Shown here one piece after another: positions 1-8,273 of a DNA stretch of 64,000 bases. Within the stretch, counting starts at the first letter, position 1. Each line of letters begins with the position of its first letter. Position numbers and translations under genes: made by a program. Under the pieces are notes generated by a model that was given only the letters and a program-made list of their open reading frames with translations, was not told the origin of the DNA and made no database searches. The DNA is from Bremerella sp. TYQ1 (lineage in GTDB: Bacteria; Planctomycetota; Planctomycetia; Pirellulales; Pirellulaceae), in assembly GCF_020150455.1 (NCBI RefSeq), contig NZ_CP083740.1:1612001-1676000 (forward strand). The letters are read 5' to 3'.

Positions 1-243
1 CGGAGCCCCCGTCAGCTTGGCCAAACGACGAGCAATCTCGGTCTTACCGACGCCGGTCGGGCCAATCATCAGGATGTTCTTCGGCGAGACTTCCTGCTGC
101 AGCTCTTGCGGCAGATGCTTGCGACGCCAACGGTTTCGCACGGCAATCGCTACGGCCCGCTTCGCTTCGTTCTGCCCGACGATATCGGCGTCGAGCATTT
201 TCACAATCTCACGCGGCGTCAGGTCTTGATGTGCTTGCGGCAT
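1..243 (-). CDS. hslU: HslU, ATPase subunit of the HslUV protease (5' part only)
   Basis: N-terminal 81 residues of the AAA+ unfoldase that feeds substrates into the HslV peptidase in the cytoplasm. The start matches HslU: a TPREIV segment at residues 9-14, IVGQ..AK at 21-28, and a Walker A loop GPTGVGKT at 61-68. The gene continues past the left edge, so Walker B, the I domain and the C-terminus are not visible. Its ATG overlaps the hslV stop codon by one base (TAATG), so the two are probably translationally coupled in the order hslV-hslU. Confidence 0.95.
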   Translation of the reverse strand, partial: MPQAHQDLTPREIVKMLDADIVGQNEAKRAVAIAVRNRWRRKHLPQELQQEVSPKNILMIGPTGVGKTEIARRLAKLTGAP

Positions 244-782
244 TAGTCCATCTCCACGCGGTGAATCTTGATGTTGTCGTTGGTGTAAATGTCGATGTCG
301 GCGGCGATCTTCAAACTTTCGCGAACGATCTCTTCGGCCGACAGATCGCTATGCTTGACCAAAGCCTTGGCCGCGGCGGTCGCGAAATTGCCGCCGGAGC
401 CAATCCCCAGCACACCATCGGTCGGCTGAATCACGTCCCCAGTACCGGAAAGCAGCAGCGTTTGCTGGGCGTCGACGACCACCATCAACGCTTCCAAGCG
501 ACGCATCGCGCGGTCGGTTCGCCACTGCTTGGCCAGTTCGGTGGCTGCTTTGGGAACGTTGCCGGGATAGTCTTTCAACATCGATTCAAAACGTTCCAAC
601 AAAGCGAATGCGTCGGCCGTCGATCCGGCAAACCCACACCACACTTTGCCTCCCAACAGCGGACGGATCTTGGACGCATCCGATTTCATCACGCTGGTGT
701 TCATGGTAACTTGGCCATCGCCGCCAATGGCGACTTCGCCGTTATGTCGCACGGCCAGAATGGTTGTCGAGCGAATTCTCAT
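243..782 (-). CDS. hslV: HslV, ATP-dependent protease peptidase subunit
   Basis: Threonine peptidase of the HslUV (ClpYQ) complex, a proteasome-like dodecamer that degrades proteins unfolded by HslU. The chosen ATG at 782 is preceded by GAGGA with 7-nt spacing and gives 179 residues, the usual family length; an open frame upstream to 878 adds 32 residues with no family character. After a five-residue propeptide the sequence enters the conserved TTI(L/V)AVR start, so Thr6 should be the catalytic N-terminal Thr after processing. GGDGQVT (residues 20-26) and the GSGG loop near residue 126 are also typical. The stop overlaps the hslU start. Confidence 0.96.
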   Translation of the reverse strand: MRIRSTTILAVRHNGEVAIGGDGQVTMNTSVMKSDASKIRPLLGGKVWCGFAGSTADAFALLERFESMLKDYPGNVPKAATELAKQWRTDRAMRRLEALMVVVDAQQTLLLSGTGDVIQPTDGVLGIGSGGNFATAAAKALVKHSDLSAEEIVRESLKIAADIDIYTNDNIKIHRVEMD

Positions 783-904
783 GCAGGAGTCCTCGCGAGC
801 TTCCTTGTCGATTGCTAGGCTGAATGTCGTAGGCGTGTATTGTGTCGCAAAATCGCTCCTACGGCTAGGAGTTGCCACCCCTCCCGCCTCTTAGCATCCA
901 TCCT

Positions 905-1018
905 GTCCGGTCCCCTCTCCCTTCCCAAGGGAGAGGGCTAGGGTGAGGGTTGGTGAAGCGTGTACCCGGTTCGCCCCCTCACCCTAACCCTCTCCCCAAA
1001 GGGGCGAGGGGACCGGAC
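905..1018. repeat. Nested palindromic intergenic element
   Basis: The outer arms GTCCGGTCCCCTC (from 905) and GAGGGGACCGGAC (ending 1018) are exact reverse complements. Inside them are two further hairpins built from CTCTCCCTT/AAGGGAGAG and CTCTCCCC/GGGGCGAG, and the segments GGGTGAGGGT and ACCCTAACCC face each other. The region lies between the divergent starts of hslV and the isochorismatase-like gene. It resembles the CCCTCACCCTAACCCTCTCCC-type palindromes found scattered in many bacterial genomes; function unknown. Confidence 0.8.
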
Positions 1019-1102
1019 GCGAGAGGCTTTCGCTGGAAGTTGGCGGCGACCTACCTACATTGAATTCCCATTACCCCGCATATTTTGTTCCCATAATTGC
1101 CC

Positions 1103-1702
1103 ATGTCTCAGCCGCTTGCTAATCCGCTTTTGATGACGCCTGACAATACGGTTTTGCTAGTCATTGATATGCAGGCCAAGTTACTTCCGTGGATTCGCTT
1201 TGGCGACAAAGTGGCTTGGAATACGCGGCGGCTTTTAGATGGGGCCGAGATCGTCGGTCTGCCATTTCTCGGAACCGAGCAATATCGCCAGGGCCTCGGC
1301 CCGACGATCGAGCCGTTGGCGGCCAAGCTGGGCGAGATGCCCGACAAACTGCACTTCAGCAGCTACGATGCCGTTTCCAAAAAGCTGGCCGAACTGGGCC
1401 GGCCGAAAGTCTTGATTGCAGGGATCGAAGCTCACGTCTGCGTGCAGCAAACAGCGCTCGACTTGCTTTCGCTCGGCTACGAAGTTTACCTGGCGGTTGA
1501 CGCTATCGGATCGCGGTTTGCTGCCGATCGCAAGTTCGCACTGCGAAGAATGGAATCGAGCGGCGTTACGCTTACCACCACGGAAGCCGCATTGTTTGAA
1601 TGGTGCCGCGTCGCAGGCACACCGCAGTTCAAACAGATCAGCCAACTCGTGCGAGAATCGCCCCCTTACACGGAAGGGGAAAGCCCTAATCCACCCAAGT
1701 AG
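1103..1702 (+). CDS. Isochorismatase-family cysteine hydrolase
   Basis: Single-domain hydrolase of the isochorismatase/nicotinamidase superfamily (199 residues), probably cytoplasmic. The catalytic triad of the family can be placed as Asp22 (VIDMQ), Lys82 (PDKLHFS) and Cys113 (GIEAHVCV). The TEQY segment at 58-61 resembles the YcaC-like branch, whose natural substrates are mostly unknown, so I do not name a substrate. I chose ATG 1103; an in-frame TTG at 1097 would add two residues. Its 3' end overlaps the convergent CHAD gene by 37 bp. Confidence 0.85.
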   Translation: MSQPLANPLLMTPDNTVLLVIDMQAKLLPWIRFGDKVAWNTRRLLDGAEIVGLPFLGTEQYRQGLGPTIEPLAAKLGEMPDKLHFSSYDAVSKKLAELGRPKVLIAGIEAHVCVQQTALDLLSLGYEVYLAVDAIGSRFAADRKFALRRMESSGVTLTTTEAALFEWCRVAGTPQFKQISQLVRESPPYTEGESPNPPK

Positions 1703-2604
1703 TGATCGAAGTGCTCCTTCAATTCCTGCGAACGCTGATCGGTCCACCAGATGCGAAACGCTTCCGCTTTCTCGTCGAACTGAACTTGCTCGTGACCGCT
1801 TAGCTGCTTGAGAAAGCCAGGAAACTTTTTGGCGGTCGATTCCGCTTCCCAGCCTCGGATTTTTTCGACCACCGTATGATGGTCGTTGATCACCCCCAGC
1901 TTCGACTGCACTTCTTCAAACGCGGGGTACAACTCGTCGCGAAAGCTGTCGGGGAAACCGCTTTCGACTAATTCCATCGCATACCGCGTTTTCTTCGCCT
2001 CGATTCGCATTTGATGTAGCGCCTCGGGCGATTGGCTTAGCTGCTGCGAGAAATGGAAGAACCGTACCACCAGCGGTTCCAGCAGCGTCGGGGCCATTTG
2101 TTCGAGCGATTCTTCTTCCGAGACTTCCCGCCAGCGAGTTCGTTTGATGATCCCTTGAAAACGGGACTGCAGATCTTCCGACTTGGCCCACTGCCACGCT
2201 TTGACCAACTGTGGCTGAGCCTTCTTGCGTAGCGATTTCAGGAACGTGAGCACTTCCGCTTTATCGTCGTCACCAATGGTGAACTTCGCTTTGCGAATCC
2301 GCTTCATGAAGACATCTAAGTCGCGGGCACTTCCGCCTGCTTTTCGCAGTTTCTGCGTTGCTTTGCGGACCGCGGTCGAACGCTTCAAGGGCAACAGCGT
2401 GGCGAACAACTGCAAAGCGGCTTGCGTCCGGCGCGACCAGGTACGCAGCTGATGGACGTATTCGGTATCTTCCTTCCACTGCTTAGCGGCCAGCGGAAGG
2501 TACTCCAGCATGCGGCTGGAACGTGTCGCGATGGCTTCTTTGGCAACGTCTGAAATGGAATGCCCCGGCTCGACATCGCCGAGCCACTTTTTGTTCTTCG
2601 CCAT
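1666..2604 (-). CDS. CHAD domain protein (predicted polyphosphate-binding)
   Basis: 312-residue all-helical protein with the two His/Arg/Lys-rich helices that define CHAD domains: VHQLRTWSRR at 50-59 and LHQMRIEAKKTRY at 196-208, each followed by further basic helices. CHAD domains bind inorganic polyphosphate through this basic pore (family knowledge). ATG 2604 gives the start MAKNKK; an 18-residue longer version would run back into the upstream gene. It follows the Ppx/GppA-like gene with only 4 nt between stop and start, so the pair is an operon concerned with polyphosphate. Confidence 0.88.
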   Translation of the reverse strand: MAKNKKWLGDVEPGHSISDVAKEAIATRSSRMLEYLPLAAKQWKEDTEYVHQLRTWSRRTQAALQLFATLLPLKRSTAVRKATQKLRKAGGSARDLDVFMKRIRKAKFTIGDDDKAEVLTFLKSLRKKAQPQLVKAWQWAKSEDLQSRFQGIIKRTRWREVSEEESLEQMAPTLLEPLVVRFFHFSQQLSQSPEALHQMRIEAKKTRYAMELVESGFPDSFRDELYPAFEEVQSKLGVINDHHTVVEKIRGWEAESTAKKFPGFLKQLSGHEQVQFDEKAEAFRIWWTDQRSQELKEHFDHYLGGLGLSPSV

Positions 2605-2608
2605 GATG

Positions 2609-4285
2609 CTAACTCGAAGGAGGAGAGACGCCGTCCGGGGCAGGGCGGCGGAGTCCAAACCGGATGTCGGTATCGAACGCTTTGCAAAACAATTCGGTCC
2701 GGGATCGGGCAGCCCACAAATCGACTTCCGGATCGCCGGTCGCTTCCACCGTCACATAAACATGATCTGGCTGCCGAGTCACTTCCACTTTGGAAACCTG
2801 CTGGCGATGGCTCCGGTCCAGAGCCCCCGCAACACGCAAGATGGCGGCCATTTGCTTGACCCGCAACTGATCATTCTCGCTCAAACGAGTGAAGTTTCCA
2901 TGCTTTTTCTTCGGATTTGCGCCACGATGATACCGCGCGACGTTGGCCACAATCTCTAAAGCATGCCGCGAGAAGCCTGGCAACTGGCTGTTTAAAATCA
3001 AGCTGTAACTATGCTTGTGGTGCTTTTCGTAATTGATCAGATAGCCCACATCTTGCAGCATGGCCGCCGCGTAGATCGTTTCGTGGTCTGATTCTCGCAG
3101 GTCAAACATGGGCGTCATCTGCTGAAATAAGCTGACGGCCAAATTGGCGACATGCTGCGTATGAATCATGTCGACACCGCAGCTCCGCGCAAACGTATCC
3201 ATCGCCTCCTGCCGTCGCTGGTCTTCCGCTTCCTTATTGTCGGAGCCAGGCTGCAGATCTTCGATCATCGTCAGCATCAAGCCGTCACGGATACCACGGT
3301 CATGGATCCGCAGCGTGTTGACATCCATGCGGTGCATCAGGCGGTCGATGATCGCGATACCGGCCACGATAATGTCGGCCCGATCGGTGCTTAACCCAGG
3401 CAGCGACTTCCGCTGTTTGAGCGTCATCTTGCTAAGCAGGTCGAGCGTGTGGCTGACGTCGGCGCGATGAATGCGGTATCCCCATTCCATCTGGCCCACT
3501 TCGCCCCGCTGCATCATTAGAATGCTGGCCAGCGTGGTAAATGTGCCGCCGGTGCCGAAGAGCACTTGTGGCACGAACGGACGCTTTTTGATCAGCGGCT
3601 TCAGTTCTTTATCGATACCCGCGATCAGCCGCTTCAAACTGTCGGGCGTGGTGAACAGCTCGTCGTTGATGCCAAACTGCTCGGTCACACGGACGCAGCC
3701 CAGCTTGGTCGGGAAGATCTCTTCAATGTGGCCGCCGCAGGCAAAGACAATCTCGGTACTGCCGCCGCCGATGTCGGCAATCGCGACGTTCATGTCACGA
3801 ACGTCGAAGGCCTGGGCCACGCTACGAAACGCGAGCTGCCCTTCCATGTCGGCCGAGATCACTTCGATCTCGATCCCCGCTTCTTCCTGGGCACGCCGGC
3901 AGAACTCGGCTCCGTTGCCCGCTTCGCGTACCGCGCATGTGGCAATCGTCCGAATGTCGTACACGCCGAAGCCTTCAGCGATCTTTTTGAAACGCCGCAG
4001 TGCCGCGAGCGAGTCTTCAATCGCTTGCGGATCGAGATTACCGTTCACTGATAAACTGTGAGCCAAGCGAGTCGACTCGCGTTCTTCGTCGAGCACGCGG
4101 TAGTCGAAACCAGAGAGAACCTGGGAGACGACCAAACGCATGCTGTTCGAGCCGATATCGATCGCCGCACAGCGAACTGCTTCGTCGCCGTTGGTGGTCG
4201 GCGTGCTGTTTTCCTGCGGAGAACTTTTGCCGTCGTTTTCAAAATTCAGTCCGGTGAGTCGAATTTCCGAAGACTGCTGACTCAT
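2609..4285 (-). CDS. ppx: Ppx/GppA-type phosphatase with C-terminal HD-like domain
   Basis: Exopolyphosphatase / guanosine pentaphosphatase family enzyme (558 residues), expected to hydrolyse terminal phosphates of polyphosphate or pppGpp. The N-terminal half is an ASKHA ATPase-fold domain: AIDIGSNSMR (41-50) and DIGGGST (171-177) are the two phosphate loops, and Glu148 occupies the catalytic acid region. A GTGGT loop lies at 244-248. The C-terminal half (about 370-500) is the HD-type domain with the HHKHS motif at 422-426, but the motif normally read as LHD(I/V)G is LQDVG here, Gln411 replacing the first metal-binding His. Ppx and GppA activities cannot be separated from sequence alone. Downstream CHAD gene is 4 nt away. 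Confidence 0.9.
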   Translation of the reverse strand: MSQQSSEIRLTGLNFENDGKSSPQENSTPTTNGDEAVRCAAIDIGSNSMRLVVSQVLSGFDYRVLDEERESTRLAHSLSVNGNLDPQAIEDSLAALRRFKKIAEGFGVYDIRTIATCAVREAGNGAEFCRRAQEEAGIEIEVISADMEGQLAFRSVAQAFDVRDMNVAIADIGGGSTEIVFACGGHIEEIFPTKLGCVRVTEQFGINDELFTTPDSLKRLIAGIDKELKPLIKKRPFVPQVLFGTGGTFTTLASILMMQRGEVGQMEWGYRIHRADVSHTLDLLSKMTLKQRKSLPGLSTDRADIIVAGIAIIDRLMHRMDVNTLRIHDRGIRDGLMLTMIEDLQPGSDNKEAEDQRRQEAMDTFARSCGVDMIHTQHVANLAVSLFQQMTPMFDLRESDHETIYAAAMLQDVGYLINYEKHHKHSYSLILNSQLPGFSRHALEIVANVARYHRGANPKKKHGNFTRLSENDQLRVKQMAAILRVAGALDRSHRQQVSKVEVTRQPDHVYVTVEATGDPEVDLWAARSRTELFCKAFDTDIRFGLRRPAPDGVSPPSS

Positions 4286-4446
4286 ACTTTTGCTTTCCTC
4301 ACGTCAAAAGTTCGGCTAGCTGCATACCACACAGCGGCAACAATCGGCACAATAGGAAACCACCTTCGCACGGCTGGGCAGCGGCCGGCGAAGGCCACGC
4401 TCACACGTCGAACTTCCTGCCACGGTCTGGCTGAAAGAAACCACGC

Positions 4447-4941
4447 ATGAAACGAATGATCCTGATGCGGCACGCCAAGAGTTCTTGGGAAGATGATGTT
4501 GCCGATTTTGATCGCCCTTTGAATCGTCGCGGCATCCGAGACGCGCCTCGAATGGCCGCGGAACTGTCAAGCCGAGGCTGGTGCCCCGATGTGGTCGTCC
4601 ACTCGGCCGCCTTGAGAACCACTCAGACTTGGGAATTGATGGCAAACCATTTTCCTGACGTCCAACAAGTGGTTTCGTCGAAATCGTTGTACCACGGATC
4701 GCCTGCCGATATCCAAGCGGCCGCGGAAACGCTCCCCTCAGATTGTGGTACCTCATTAATCATCGGGCACAACCCAGGGTGGGAATTAGCGGTAAGTCAA
4801 TTGTCGAATCAAAACGTGCGTATGACAACCGCCAACGCCGCGTTATTCGAGATTGCTGTCGACGACTGGAATTCGGCGTTTGCCGACTTCACGCAATTCC
4901 GATTCGTCGAGGTTTTACGCCCCAAAGAGCTAGACGACTGA
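4447..4941 (+). CDS. sixA: SixA-type phosphohistidine phosphatase
   Basis: Small (164-residue) histidine phosphatase superfamily protein. The catalytic RHG-type motif is R8-H9-A10 (LMRHAKSSW), the second arginine is in SAALRTTQT (R57), and the distal catalytic His is H108 in IIGHNPG; length and the RHAKSSW form fit SixA, which removes phosphate from histidine residues of phosphotransfer proteins in other bacteria. Divergent from ppx with 161 nt between starts. What it dephosphorylates here is not shown by the sequence. Confidence 0.88.
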   Translation: MKRMILMRHAKSSWEDDVADFDRPLNRRGIRDAPRMAAELSSRGWCPDVVVHSAALRTTQTWELMANHFPDVQQVVSSKSLYHGSPADIQAAAETLPSDCGTSLIIGHNPGWELAVSQLSNQNVRMTTANAALFEIAVDDWNSAFADFTQFRFVEVLRPKELDD

Positions 4942-5236
4942 CATTATGCCACCCTCAGAAGTGGCAACCGCGGGGAACCACAAAGAATTTTCTCGCGGCA
5001 GCGGAATTCTTCCCAGCGTAGGAAGGGCATTCGCTTTACCCCAAGCGTTGCCCTTGCGGAGCGTTCCCGCTCCATTGGCCATACACGCCCCTCCCACGTC
5101 GCCGACGGCCGCTGTGCCGCGACTCGACACGCATCAGGCAATGCCTAAATTAGCGGTTAGAACCCGCTTGGTGGCCGCGGCGCTTCCGCACCGACCACCC
5201 TAATGACGTATTGCTGAATCCACGAGGAGCGTTTTC

Positions 5237-6250
5237 ATGTCGCATCAAGTCTGTATCCTTTCCGGCGATGGCATCGGCCCAGAAATTACCGCGGTCGTGC
5301 AAGAGATTATCGCCGCCGCAGGCGTGAAGATCGACTGGATTCCTTGCCAGGCCGGGCTCAGCTCCTTCGAAAAGAATGGCAATCCGCTCCCGCAAGAAAC
5401 GCTCGATAACATTCGCCAAACCAAAGTCGCGCTGAAAGGCCCCTTGGCAACCGCCAGCGGAACCGGCTTCCGCAGCGTGAACGTTTCGCTGCGAAAAGAA
5501 CTGCAGTTGTACGCCAACTATCGTCCCGCGAAGACACTGAAAGGGGTTCCTGCTCCGTTTCAAGATGTCGACTTGATCGTCGTTCGCGAGAACACGGAAG
5601 GCCTTTACAGTGGTCTGGAACACACCGTCGTTCCCGGCGTTGTCGAAAGCCTCCGCGTCATCACCGAGGAAGGTTCCCGCCGCATTGCCACGTTCGCTTT
5701 TGAAACGGCTCGCAGCCTCGGCCGCAAACGGGTCACTTGCATCCACAAAGCGAACATTCTGAAGCTCAGCGATGGATTGTTCCTCGACACGTGCAACAAA
5801 GTCGCCAAAGATTACCCCGACATCGAGTACGACGACTGCATCGTCGACGCGGCTGCCATGAAGATGGTTATGAATCCGCACCAGTTCGATGTCTTGGTGA
5901 TGGAAAACCTCTTTGGCGATATCTTGTCGGACTTGGCCAGCGGTTTGGTCGGTGGCCTCGGCGTGACCCCAAGTGGTAACCTCGGCACCGATGCGGCTGT
6001 CTTCGAAGCCGTTCACGGAACCGCCCCAGACATCGCCGGCAAGAACCTCGCCAACCCGACCGCTCTGTTGCTAAGCGCCACGATGATGCTCAAGCACATG
6101 AACGAAACCGACGCGGCCAAGAAGATCGAAGCGTCGCTGTTTGCCGTTCTGGAAGAAGGCAAATCCCTCACCGGCGACCTCAAGGGAACCGCCACGACAA
6201 CCCAGTTCGGCGAAGCCATCATCGCCAAGCTCGACACCGTTGCCGTATAA
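5237..6250 (+). CDS. NAD-type isocitrate dehydrogenase (isocitrate/isopropylmalate dehydrogenase family)
   Basis: 337-residue decarboxylating dehydrogenase, predicted to convert isocitrate to 2-oxoglutarate in the TCA cycle. Visible family landmarks: GDGIGPE at 10-16, the substrate loop GTGFRSVNVSLRKEL (about 75-89) followed by LYANYRP, the catalytic/metal segment VMENLFGDILSDLASGL (about 221-237) and the cofactor loop HGTAPDIAGKNLANP. The Ser-Val-Asn substrate loop is like that of mitochondrial-type NAD-IDH rather than 3-isopropylmalate dehydrogenase, which is the alternative call. Strong GAGGAG ribosome site 6 nt before the ATG. Monocistronic. Confidence 0.85.
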   Translation: MSHQVCILSGDGIGPEITAVVQEIIAAAGVKIDWIPCQAGLSSFEKNGNPLPQETLDNIRQTKVALKGPLATASGTGFRSVNVSLRKELQLYANYRPAKTLKGVPAPFQDVDLIVVRENTEGLYSGLEHTVVPGVVESLRVITEEGSRRIATFAFETARSLGRKRVTCIHKANILKLSDGLFLDTCNKVAKDYPDIEYDDCIVDAAAMKMVMNPHQFDVLVMENLFGDILSDLASGLVGGLGVTPSGNLGTDAAVFEAVHGTAPDIAGKNLANPTALLLSATMMLKHMNETDAAKKIEASLFAVLEEGKSLTGDLKGTATTTQFGEAIIAKLDTVAV

Positions 6251-6262
6251 GCCAATCGATCG

Positions 6263-6291
6263 GTGCCATGCTAACGCCCACGTGGGCATGC
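6263..6291. repeat. Dispersed palindrome family A, copy 1
   Basis: GTGCCATGC ... GTGGGCATGC arms around an ACGC core, immediately 3' of the isocitrate dehydrogenase gene. Closely similar copies occur at 7938-7967 and 42173-42204, always outside genes. Confidence 0.6.
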
Positions 6292-6316
6292 TCTTGCTGA
6301 ACAAAGTTCCGTCGTA

Positions 6317-6348
6317 GGGTGGTCAGGGTTTGCAAACCGAGATCACCC
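6317..6348. repeat. Dispersed palindrome family B, solitary arm
   Basis: A 32-bp imperfect palindrome beginning GGGTGGTC and ending GATCACCC around GGTTTGCAAACC. It matches the inner palindrome of the larger paired elements at 8018-8172, 35365-35516 and 36080-36204. Confidence 0.55.
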
Positions 6349-6514
6349 GCGCGGTGCTTCCTTCACCAATATTCTCAACGTCGTCTAAACAACTGTTGCT
6401 TGTGCGGTAAACGCCATCTCGGCGTGCGATTTGCAGTAAAATCGGGGAACTGTTATCGAACCCTCCCCGAAGCGGTCAGTCCGATGGAGATCGTCTCTTC
6501 CCGGAGGAAAGGCC

Positions 6515-7873
6515 ATGTTTACATTTCGCAGCAAACTTCCCGTTTCCGTCGCTACCGCGTTCCACTGGCACGAACAGCCAGGGGCACTCGATCGGTTGAT
6601 TCCCCCATGGGAAGATGTCCAGATCGAGAAGCGAAGCAATTCGATCGAGCCTGGCAGTCAGGTCGTGCTCAAGATGCACGTTGGCGGTTTCCCGATCCGC
6701 TGGGTCGCCGAGCATACCGCGCTGCAGCCGAACGACTTTTTTCAAGATCGTCAGGTCTCCGGTCCCTTTGCACGTTGGGAGCACACGCACCGATTCAGCA
6801 CCAGCGACGACGGTCACTGCGTGCTGGAAGACGAAGTAGACTACCGCATCCCCGGCGGCAGCCTGGGGGCTCGCTTCGGGCGATCGCACGTCGAGAAGAT
6901 GCTGCTGCAGATGTTCCGCTATCGGCACGATACCACAACGCACGACCTCATTGCCCATGCCCGTTACCAGGAACGATCCACCATGAAGATAGCCATCTCT
7001 GGGGCCAGCGGCCTGGTCGGTTCGCAGCTTGCTCCTTTCCTGACAACCGGCGGCCACCACGTTCTTTCCATTTCCCGCTCGCCAGGCGAAAACACGATTC
7101 AGTGGGATATTAAAAATAACGAGATCGACCTCGATGCACTCGAAGGGCTCGACGCCGTCATCCATCTGGCCGGCGAAAGTATCGTCGGACGCTGGACGGA
7201 AAAGAAGAAGGAAGCGATCCGTCGATCCCGCGTCGACGGCACCAAGCTGCTGAGCGAGTCGCTCGCGAAACTAAAGAACCCGCCCAAAGTGCTCGTGTGT
7301 GCTTCGGCGATGGGTTTCTATGGCGATCGCGGCGACGAGATTTTGACGGAAGCTTCGCCCCCCGGCAAAGGCTTTCTGGCCGATGTTTGCCGCGAGTGGG
7401 AAGCGGCTGCCCAGCCGGCCCGCGATGCTGGTATTCGCGTAGCCCATGCCCGGCTCGGGATAGTCCTCAGTCCCAAAGGCGGGGCACTCGCCCAGATGCT
7501 CACGCCGTTCAAGTTCGGTGTTGGCGGGAAAATTGGTTCCGGCAAGCAGTGGTGGAGTTGGATCTCGCTCGATGATGTCGTTGGAGCACTGCATCACGTG
7601 GTCATGAACGATCAGATCCAAGGCCCCGTCAATCTATCGACCCCCAAGCCAGCCACCAACGCCGAGTTCACTGAAACACTCGGCAAAGTCCTTTCGCGGC
7701 CAACGGTGATTCCGGTCCCGACGTTCGCCGCCAAAATGGCCCTGGGAGAAATGGCGGACGAAATGCTCCTTTCCAGCTGCCGCATGGAGCCAAAGGTTTT
7801 GGAGGACACGAAGTACCCATTCCGCGACCCCCACCTGGAACGCTGCCTGCGAAGACTGCTCGGCCGACAATAA
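6515..7873 (+). CDS. SRPBCC domain fused to TIGR01777 (SDR39U1/YfcH-like) epimerase-type protein
   Basis: 452 residues. Residues 1-155 are a START/SRPBCC-like ligand-binding domain. Residues 157-452 are an atypical extended SDR: NAD(P)-binding GASGLVG at 163-169, then HLAGESIVGRW, the SAMGFYG active-site stretch, and the C-terminal DUF1731-like segment FAAKMALGEMADEMLLSS ending in a short helix. Members of this family in other bacteria lack a defined substrate. The internal Met157 coincides with the usual start of unfused family members. A GGAGG-type ribosome site precedes ATG 6515. Fusion order SRPBCC-SDR suggests one ligand handled by both halves, which is inference. Confidence 0.85.
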   Translation: MFTFRSKLPVSVATAFHWHEQPGALDRLIPPWEDVQIEKRSNSIEPGSQVVLKMHVGGFPIRWVAEHTALQPNDFFQDRQVSGPFARWEHTHRFSTSDDGHCVLEDEVDYRIPGGSLGARFGRSHVEKMLLQMFRYRHDTTTHDLIAHARYQERSTMKIAISGASGLVGSQLAPFLTTGGHHVLSISRSPGENTIQWDIKNNEIDLDALEGLDAVIHLAGESIVGRWTEKKKEAIRRSRVDGTKLLSESLAKLKNPPKVLVCASAMGFYGDRGDEILTEASPPGKGFLADVCREWEAAAQPARDAGIRVAHARLGIVLSPKGGALAQMLTPFKFGVGGKIGSGKQWWSWISLDDVVGALHHVVMNDQIQGPVNLSTPKPATNAEFTETLGKVLSRPTVIPVPTFAAKMALGEMADEMLLSSCRMEPKVLEDTKYPFRDPHLERCLRRLLGRQ

Positions 7874-7937
7874 TCGACACGCGACTGTTTATATTCGCTA
7901 GTTTACACGCGCCCCCGCAGACCACAACTCACATCCT

Positions 7938-7967
7938 GGTGCCATGCCCTCGTCCGCGTGGGCATGT
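7938..7967. repeat. Dispersed palindrome family A, copy 2
   Basis: GGTGCCATGCCC and GTGGGCATG arms around CTCGTCCGC; same layout as the copies at 6263 and 42173. Confidence 0.6.
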
Positions 7968-8017
7968 CTTTAAACACCCACCCAAACCGCCACAAAACCT
8001 CTTGGTAGGTACCTTTT

Positions 8018-8172
8018 GAGTAGTACCGATTTTCAAATCGGTATCGGCATAGCCGATAAGACGCCATTGCAAGAAGCCTGCCCCCATCGGCCATGCTTCC
8101 ACATGAAATCGATCCGCATTCAATGGCTTCTTGTGGCCTGCGGCCATCCCGGTTTGAAAACCGGGACCACCC
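8018..8172. repeat. Paired palindrome family B element
   Basis: Left arm (8018-8060) contains ACCGATTTTCAAATCGGT followed by ATCGGCATAGCCGAT and AAG; right arm (8130-8172) reads CTTGTGGCC, then CCCGGTTTGAAAACCGGG and ACCACCC. The two arms have the same layout in opposite orientation, with compensating base changes inside each small palindrome (ACCGAT/ATCGGT versus CCCGG/CCGGG). The element near 35365 has the same architecture. Confidence 0.65.
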
Positions 8173-8273
8173 ACGGTTCGGATCGGCTCATCCTATGGGG
8201 AGACGCAGCCGACAAGAGATCCCCTGGTAAACGCATCACCCGTAAGAAACCATCAACACTCTACCCGAAACGC

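Larger units (their letters stand above)
7874..8273. other. Repeat-bearing intergenic region
   Basis: Between the convergent SDR39U1 fusion gene and the unknown membrane-anchored gene. It holds palindrome family A copy 2 (7938-7967) and a paired family B element (8018-8172). I see no convincing gene or RNA gene in it. Confidence 0.6.

Noticed and set aside
243..878. Longer hslV from 878
   Set aside because: It adds 32 residues before the conserved Thr-Thr start; 782 has a good ribosome site.
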